NCBI GenBank assembly: GCA_009784085.1 | Contig: WRCJ01000035.1 | Coordinates: 1-15,564 of the forward strand | DNA: 15,564 nt | Origin: Oscillospiraceae bacterium | GTDB taxonomy: Bacteria; Bacillota; Clostridia; Oscillospirales; UBA929 | Reading direction: 5' to 3' | Part shown: positions 11,655 through 15,564 of the stretch, in pieces | How the letters are laid out: each line of letters opens with the position of its first letter | Position numbering within the stretch: position 1 is the first letter of the stretch | Notes under the pieces: generated by a model | Seen by the model: only the letters and a program-made list of their open reading frames with translations | Databases searched by the model: none | What the model was told of the DNA's origin: nothing | Program-made: the position numbers and the translations under genes

Positions 11655-13304
11655 ATGAAACGAAACGGGGCGCAAATCGTCGTCGAGCAGTTGTGCGTAC
11701 ACGGGGTGGACACCGTTTTCGGGTATCCCGGGGGCTCGGTGCTTCCGCTGTACGACGAGCTGTACAAAAACGCGCACAGGGTCCACCATATCATCACGGC
11801 GCATGAGCAGGGCGCGACGCATGCGGCGGACGGGTACGCGCGGGTCTCCGGCAAAACCGGCGTGGTCATCGCCACGAGCGGGCCCGGCGCCACCAACCTG
11901 GTGACGGGCATCGCCAACGCGTACCTCGACAGCGTGCCGCTGGTGGCTATCACGGGGAACGTCTCGGTGCCGCTGTTGGGGAAAGACAGCTTTCAGGAAG
12001 TGGACATTGTCGGCATGACGCAACCGATCGTCAAGCACAATTTTGTGGTTCGGGATGTGAAAGCCCTGAGGGACACGCTGAGGGAGGCGTTTCACATCGC
12101 GAACAGCGGGCGGCGCGGCCCCGTTCTGGTGGATATCCCGCGCAGTGTCCAGGAGGATATCTGCGAATACGAGGACGCCCCCCCACTCGAAGGGGAAACC
12201 CAGCCGACGGCCCCCTTCGACACGCGGCAGGCGGTCCAGGCGATCCGCGGTTGCCATAGGCCCTATATCTACGCCGGCGGCGGCGTGCTGGCGAGCGGGG
12301 CGGAGGCGGAGCTTACCGCGCTAGCCGAGCGGCTGTCGGCGCCGGTCGGGTTCAGCATGATGGGACTGACGGCCATGCCGCATCATCACAGCCTCAACCT
12401 GGGCATGTGCGGCATGCATGGCCGGTACGCCGCGTCGGTGGCGCAGTCGGAGTGCGATGTGATGCTCGCGCTGGGCGTGCGGTTTTCCGACAGGGCAACG
12501 GGCAACGTGGAGGCGTTCGGGCAGGGGCGGGTCATCATCCATGTGGATATCGACCTGGCGGAAATCGACAAGAATATCCCCTCGCACATCGCTATCTGCG
12601 GCGACGTGAAAGCGGTGCTGGCCGACCTACTGCGGGCGTTGCCGCCGATGAAGGGCGATGCGTGGCTGGCGCGCGTTGAAGAGTTGAAGCAGGCGGAGCT
12701 GACGCCGCCTGTCGCCGATTTTTCCCCGCGAAACATCATGGAGGCGGTAAGCGGTTTTTGCCGGGAGGACGCCGTGGTGGCCACCGACGTGGGGCAGCAC
12801 CAGATGTGGACGATGCAAAGCTACCCGTTTGTCAAGCCGCGGACGCTCCTCACCTCAGGGGGGCTGGGCGCGATGGGCTACGGCATGGGCGCCGCCATCG
12901 GGGGTTGCCTGGCCGACGGCAAGCGGCGCGCGGTGCTCATCACCAGCGACGGTAGCTTCGGGATGAACCTGACCGAGCTTGCCACCGCGGTCGCCCAAGA
13001 ACTGCCGCTCTTGATTGTCATATTGAACAACGGCGTGTTGGGCATGGTGCGGCAATGGCAAACCATGTTCTACGGCCAACGCTATTCGCAGACCACGCTG
13101 GACCGGAGGACCGATTTCCCGGCGTTGGCGCGGGCGTTCGGGGCGGCTGGCTACCGCGCGGAAAGCTTGCCGCAACTTGCGGATATACTGGGGCGATTGC
13201 CCGCCGGCGGCCCCGCGGTCATCGACTGCCGCATCGATCGGGACGAAAGGGTCCTGCCCATGATCCCACCGGGCGGTTCGGTGCAAAATATTGTGAGAGG
13301 GTGA
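11655..13304 (+). CDS. ilvB: Acetolactate synthase, large (catalytic) subunit
   Basis: This 549-residue thiamine-diphosphate enzyme joins two pyruvates to acetolactate, or pyruvate and 2-oxobutyrate to acetohydroxybutyrate, the first common step to valine, leucine and isoleucine. Visible are VFGYPGGSVLPLYDEL (21-36), the catalytic Glu51 in AHEQGATHAADGYAR, TSGPGATNLVTGIANAYLDSVPLVAITG, and the ThDP/Mg motif SDGSFGMN (431-438) through ILNN (456-459). The usual GDG at that motif reads SDG here. Length is typical. AAGGAGG (11641-11647) precedes the ATG. The gene lies 28 bp after the attenuator terminator and 11 bp before ilvN, its regulatory partner, which argues against other ThDP decarboxylases. 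Confidence 0.95.
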   Translation: MKRNGAQIVVEQLCVHGVDTVFGYPGGSVLPLYDELYKNAHRVHHIITAHEQGATHAADGYARVSGKTGVVIATSGPGATNLVTGIANAYLDSVPLVAITGNVSVPLLGKDSFQEVDIVGMTQPIVKHNFVVRDVKALRDTLREAFHIANSGRRGPVLVDIPRSVQEDICEYEDAPPLEGETQPTAPFDTRQAVQAIRGCHRPYIYAGGGVLASGAEAELTALAERLSAPVGFSMMGLTAMPHHHSLNLGMCGMHGRYAASVAQSECDVMLALGVRFSDRATGNVEAFGQGRVIIHVDIDLAEIDKNIPSHIAICGDVKAVLADLLRALPPMKGDAWLARVEELKQAELTPPVADFSPRNIMEAVSGFCREDAVVATDVGQHQMWTMQSYPFVKPRTLLTSGGLGAMGYGMGAAIGGCLADGKRRAVLITSDGSFGMNLTELATAVAQELPLLIVILNNGVLGMVRQWQTMFYGQRYSQTTLDRRTDFPALARAFGAAGYRAESLPQLADILGRLPAGGPAVIDCRIDRDERVLPMIPPGGSVQNIVRG

Positions 13305-13315
13305 GGTGATTTTAC

Positions 13316-13576
13316 ATGGAAAGGTTCACTGTGGAGCTGATTGTCGCCAACCACTATGGCGTCCTCAACCGCATTACGGGCTTGTACGCCCGCCGCGGCT
13401 ACAACATCGAAAGCTTGTATGTCAATGTCACGGAGAACCCGGAGCTGTCCCGCATGTTGATCGTTTCCGAAGGGGACGGGTACATCCGCACGCAAATGGT
13501 GCGCCAGCTTTCCAAGCTTTACGACGTCAAGCGCGTGATTCTGATGGCGACGGTGAAGGAAACTATCGAAAAATAG
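13316..13576 (+). CDS. ilvN: Acetolactate synthase, small (regulatory) subunit
   Basis: This 86-residue protein is a single ACT domain: FTVELIVANHYGVLNRITGLYARRGYNIESLYV at the start (the ligand-binding NxxGVLxRITGL pattern at 12-23), then ENPELSRMLIVSEGD and LSKLYDVKRV. It binds the large subunit, raises its activity and confers valine feedback. It lacks the second C-terminal domain of about 80 residues found in IlvH-type subunits, so it is of the short type, like E. coli IlvN (about 96 residues). GAGGTGA (13303-13309) precedes the ATG and overlaps the ilvB stop. Confidence 0.92.
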   Translation: MERFTVELIVANHYGVLNRITGLYARRGYNIESLYVNVTENPELSRMLIVSEGDGYIRTQMVRQLSKLYDVKRVILMATVKETIEK

Positions 13577-13584
13577 ATCGATAT

Positions 13585-13613
13585 GATAAATCGAGGGAAA
13601 TTTGATAAATCGA
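13585..13613 (+). repeat. Direct repeat in the ilvN-ilvC gap
   Basis: GATAAATCGA occurs at 13585-13594 and 13604-13613, 19 bp apart, each with related flanks (GATAAATCGAGGG and GATAAATCGACGAGG). The second copy leads into the ilvC SD. No terminator or promoter is evident in this 52-bp gap. Confidence 0.65.
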
Positions 13614-13628
13614 CGAGGAGATGCACGT

Positions 13629-14624
13629 ATGAGCAAAATGTACTACGACAAAGACTGCGACCCCGATGTACTAAAAGGCAAGACAGTGGCCATCATCGGC
13701 TACGGATCGCAGGGGCGCGCCCACGCGCTCAACCTGCGCGACAGCGGTATTTCTGTCGTCGTGGGGCTGTACGAGGGCGCCCCCAGCGCCCTGACGGCAC
13801 GAGAAGACGGGTTTTCCGTGCAAAGCTCCGCCCAGGCGGCGGGGCAGGCCGACGTCGTCGTGCTGTTGGTGAATGACGAGAAAATGAAGGCGATCTATGA
13901 CAACGATGTCGCGCCCTGTTTGCGGGCGGGCATGACCCTCTGCTTCGCCCACGGCTTCAATATCCGTTACGGGCAGATCATACCGCCGGCGGATGTCAAC
14001 GTCATCATGGTGGCGCCCAAAGGGCCCGGGCATACGGTGAGGAGCCAGTTCCTGGAAAACAGAGGCGTCCCCTGCTTGATTGCGGTAGAAAACAACGCGA
14101 CCGACGACGCCAAAGAATTGGCGTTGGCCTATGCCTCGTGCATTGGCGGCGGGCGCGGCGGCATCTTGGAGACCACATTCAGGGAAGAGACCGAGACCGA
14201 CCTGTTCGGGGAGCAATGCGTGCTGTGCGGCGGCGTGGCGGCGTTGATGAAAGCCGGGTTCGACACGTTGGTGGGCGCGGGCTACCAGCCGGAGAACGCC
14301 TATTTTGAGTGCATCCACGAGATGAAGCTGATCATCGACCTTGTCGTGGAAGGGGGGCTCTCCTTCATGCGCCATTCCATCAGCGACACAGCCGAGTACG
14401 GCGACTATTGCGTCGGCGACAGGTTGATCACGAAGGCCGTCAAAGAGGAGATGCAAAAGGTGCTGAGCGAGATCCAGGACGGCTCGTTCGCCCGGCAATG
14501 GATCGAGGAAAACGAAAAGAGCAGGCCCACCTTTGCCGCCCGCCGCGAGGCCGAGCGCGATCTGCTCGTCGAGAAGGTGGGGCGGCGGCTACGGGAGAAA
14601 ATGAGTTGGAGCGATCGGACATGA
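13629..14624 (+). CDS. ilvC: Ketol-acid reductoisomerase (class I)
   Basis: This 331-residue enzyme converts acetolactate or acetohydroxybutyrate to the dihydroxy acid by alkyl migration and reduction. The N-terminal Rossmann domain has GYGSQGRAHALNLRDSG (24-40) and FAHGFNIRYGQI, followed by VIMVAPKGPGHTVR. The C-terminal knotted domain has ETETDLFGEQCVLCGG, with the acidic metal ligands, and EMKLIIDLVVEGGL. Length fits class I. In the cofactor loop the usual basic and Ser residues appear as Tyr48 and Ala51 (GLYEGAPSA), which may affect NADPH preference. ATG at 13629 is chosen because ACGAGGAG (13613-13620) is 8 nt upstream and homology begins there. The stop overlaps the first ilvD ATG (ATGA). 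Confidence 0.95.
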   Translation: MSKMYYDKDCDPDVLKGKTVAIIGYGSQGRAHALNLRDSGISVVVGLYEGAPSALTAREDGFSVQSSAQAAGQADVVVLLVNDEKMKAIYDNDVAPCLRAGMTLCFAHGFNIRYGQIIPPADVNVIMVAPKGPGHTVRSQFLENRGVPCLIAVENNATDDAKELALAYASCIGGGRGGILETTFREETETDLFGEQCVLCGGVAALMKAGFDTLVGAGYQPENAYFECIHEMKLIIDLVVEGGLSFMRHSISDTAEYGDYCVGDRLITKAVKEEMQKVLSEIQDGSFARQWIEENEKSRPTFAARREAERDLLVEKVGRRLREKMSWSDRT

Positions 14625-15564
14625 ACATGAACAGGGAAAGCGGCAACAGGGGAAGCGACAACAGGGGAAGCGGCAACAGGGAAAGCGGCAACAGGGGAAG
14701 CGACGTGATGAAATCCGGCTTGGAAAACGCGCCCAAGAGGGCCCTGCTGAAAGCGATGGGGTACACCGACGCGCAGATCGCCCGGCCCCATGTGGGCGTC
14801 GTGAGCGCGATGAGCGAAGCCGTCCCGGGCCATATCCACCTGCAAAACATCACCCGGGCGGTCAAGGACGGGATATTGATGGGCGGCGGGACGCCGATGG
14901 AGTTCTTCACCATCGGCGTGTGCGACGGGCTGGCCATGGGGCATGAGGGCATGCGGTATTCCCTGTGTTCCCGCGAAATCATCGCCGACAGCATCGAGTG
15001 CATGGCCAAAGCCCACCGGTTCGACGCCCTTGTGTTTGTCCCGAATTGCGATAAATCCGTCCCCGCCATGCTGATGGCGGCGGCGCGGCTGGATCTGCCG
15101 TCCCTCTTTATATCGGGCGGCCCCATGCTCAGCGTGGGCGGCACGGACTTGAGCACCGTGTTCGAGGCGGTCGGCCGCGTCAAGGCGGGCGCGGCCAGCG
15201 AAGCCGACTTGCTGGCCATTGAGGGATCCGCCTGCCCCGGCTGCGGCTCCTGCGCCGGCATGTTCACCGCCAACTCCATGAACTGCCTGTGCGAGGCCTT
15301 GGGGATGGCACTGCCGGGAAACGGCGCCATCCCCGCCGTCTACGCCCAGAGGATACGCCTGGCCAAACAGGCGGGGCATCAGATCATGGAACTCCTGAGG
15401 GCAGGGACCCGGCCTTCGGATATCCTGACCGAGCGGGCCTTCCGCAACGCCCTGACCGTGGACATGGCGCTGGGCTGTTCCACCAACTCCGTGCTCCACC
15501 TGTTCGCCATCGCGCACGAGCGGGGCATCGCGCTGGATCTGAAGCTGGTCAACGAAATCAGCGA
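14621..15564 (+). CDS. ilvD: Dihydroxy-acid dehydratase, N-terminal part (3' end outside window)
   Basis: About 314 residues are in the window, of a family usually near 550-570. The enzyme dehydrates 2,3-dihydroxy acids to 2-oxo acids, the third common step of valine and isoleucine synthesis. Recognisable segments are GLENAPKRALLKAMGYTD, VPGHIHLQNI, GGTPMEFFTIGVCDGLAMGH, EGMRYSLCSREIIADS and VFVPNCDKSVPAML (Cys143). CPGCGSCAGMFTANSMNCL (from Cys205) and LPGNG follow. Cys143 and a Cys of the second motif are expected Fe-S ligands. The VPGH form resembles E. coli-type [4Fe-4S] enzymes rather than the PCN form. The ATG at 14621 overlaps the ilvC stop. Residues 4-28 are five repeats, so translation may instead begin at GTG 14705 or ATG 14708 behind an AGGGGAAG tract; the standard family N-terminus starts near there. 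Confidence 0.93.
   Translation, partial: MNMNRESGNRGSDNRGSGNRESGNRGSDVMKSGLENAPKRALLKAMGYTDAQIARPHVGVVSAMSEAVPGHIHLQNITRAVKDGILMGGGTPMEFFTIGVCDGLAMGHEGMRYSLCSREIIADSIECMAKAHRFDALVFVPNCDKSVPAMLMAAARLDLPSLFISGGPMLSVGGTDLSTVFEAVGRVKAGAASEADLLAIEGSACPGCGSCAGMFTANSMNCLCEALGMALPGNGAIPAVYAQRIRLAKQAGHQIMELLRAGTRPSDILTERAFRNALTVDMALGCSTNSVLHLFAIAHERGIALDLKLVNEIS
14630..14704 (+). repeat. Five tandem 15-bp units at the 5' end of ilvD
   Basis: Five exact-length units follow AACAGG(G/A-variable)AAGCG(G/A)C, with copies at 14630, 14645, 14660, 14675 and 14690. They differ only at two positions and encode N-R-(E/G)-S-(G/D). Every unit contains an AGGGGA- or AGGGAA-type purine tract. The array stays in frame with ilvD and sits between two possible starts (14621 and 14705/14708). 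Confidence 0.95.

Noticed and set aside
14630..14704. CRISPR array
   Set aside because: The 15-bp units are contiguous with no spacers and lie in frame within ilvD.
14405..15517. 370-codon minus-strand frame opposite ilvC and ilvD
   Set aside because: The plus strand encodes clear KARI and IlvD sequence; the reverse frame has no domain and no SD logic.

Overview
The window looks like chromosomal DNA of a fairly GC-rich member of the Bacillota, most likely a clostridial lineage. The evidence is the rpmH-rnpA-yidD-yidC-jag order, a CIRCE-controlled groESL operon, a DnaC/DnaI-type helicase loader with a zinc knuckle, sigma-A-like promoters and strong purine-rich Shine-Dalgarno (SD) sites. I cannot name the family or genus. 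I see no rRNA, tRNA, CRISPR array, insertion sequence or phage gene.

Layout. (1) 1-2274, plus strand: the 3' end of an ATP-grasp ligase gene, a PHP-domain phosphoesterase (TTG start, overlapping the previous stop) and a DnaC-like AAA+ ATPase. (2) 2294-5878, minus strand: a ribosome/membrane-biogenesis operon in the order rpmH, rnpA, yidD, yidC, jag, then an unrecognised 136-residue protein. It is read from a consensus promoter at 5989-6018. The Jag protein carries an unusual 200-residue Pro/Gly/Arg tail. dnaA and mnmE/mnmG, common neighbours of this block, are not in the window. (3) 6046-8136, minus strand: a NodB-fold protein with degenerate catalytic motifs, followed by a TraX-family membrane protein. 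(4) 8235-9269, plus strand: a diacylglycerol-kinase-like lipid kinase. Its promoter is interleaved with that of the divergent NodB-fold gene. (5) 9326-11365, plus strand: promoter, CIRCE operator, groES, groEL. (6) 11389-15564, plus strand: the branched-chain amino acid operon ilvB-ilvN-ilvC-ilvD, with ilvD cut by the window end.

The most notable regulatory element is the ilv leader (about 11424-11654). It has a promoter and a 34-codon ORF with its own SD, in which 11 of residues 12-27 are Val, Ile or Leu. A 13-bp intrinsic terminator lies just before ilvB, and there are competing upstream pairings. This is the architecture of ribosome-mediated transcription attenuation rather than the T-box or CodY control usual in Bacillota. 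All four ilv genes lie downstream of the terminator, so the element would set valine/isoleucine synthesis by charged-tRNA supply.

A second pattern runs through the window. Short tandem repeats of different sequence and unit length (8, 9, 10-11, 12, 15 and about 19 bp) lie at or near gene starts: PHP, DnaC-like, yidC, lipid kinase, ilvC and ilvD. Most contain SD-like purine tracts. The jag tail and the N-terminus of IlvD also look repeat-expanded. This may reflect local slippage that shapes translation initiation, but that is inference.
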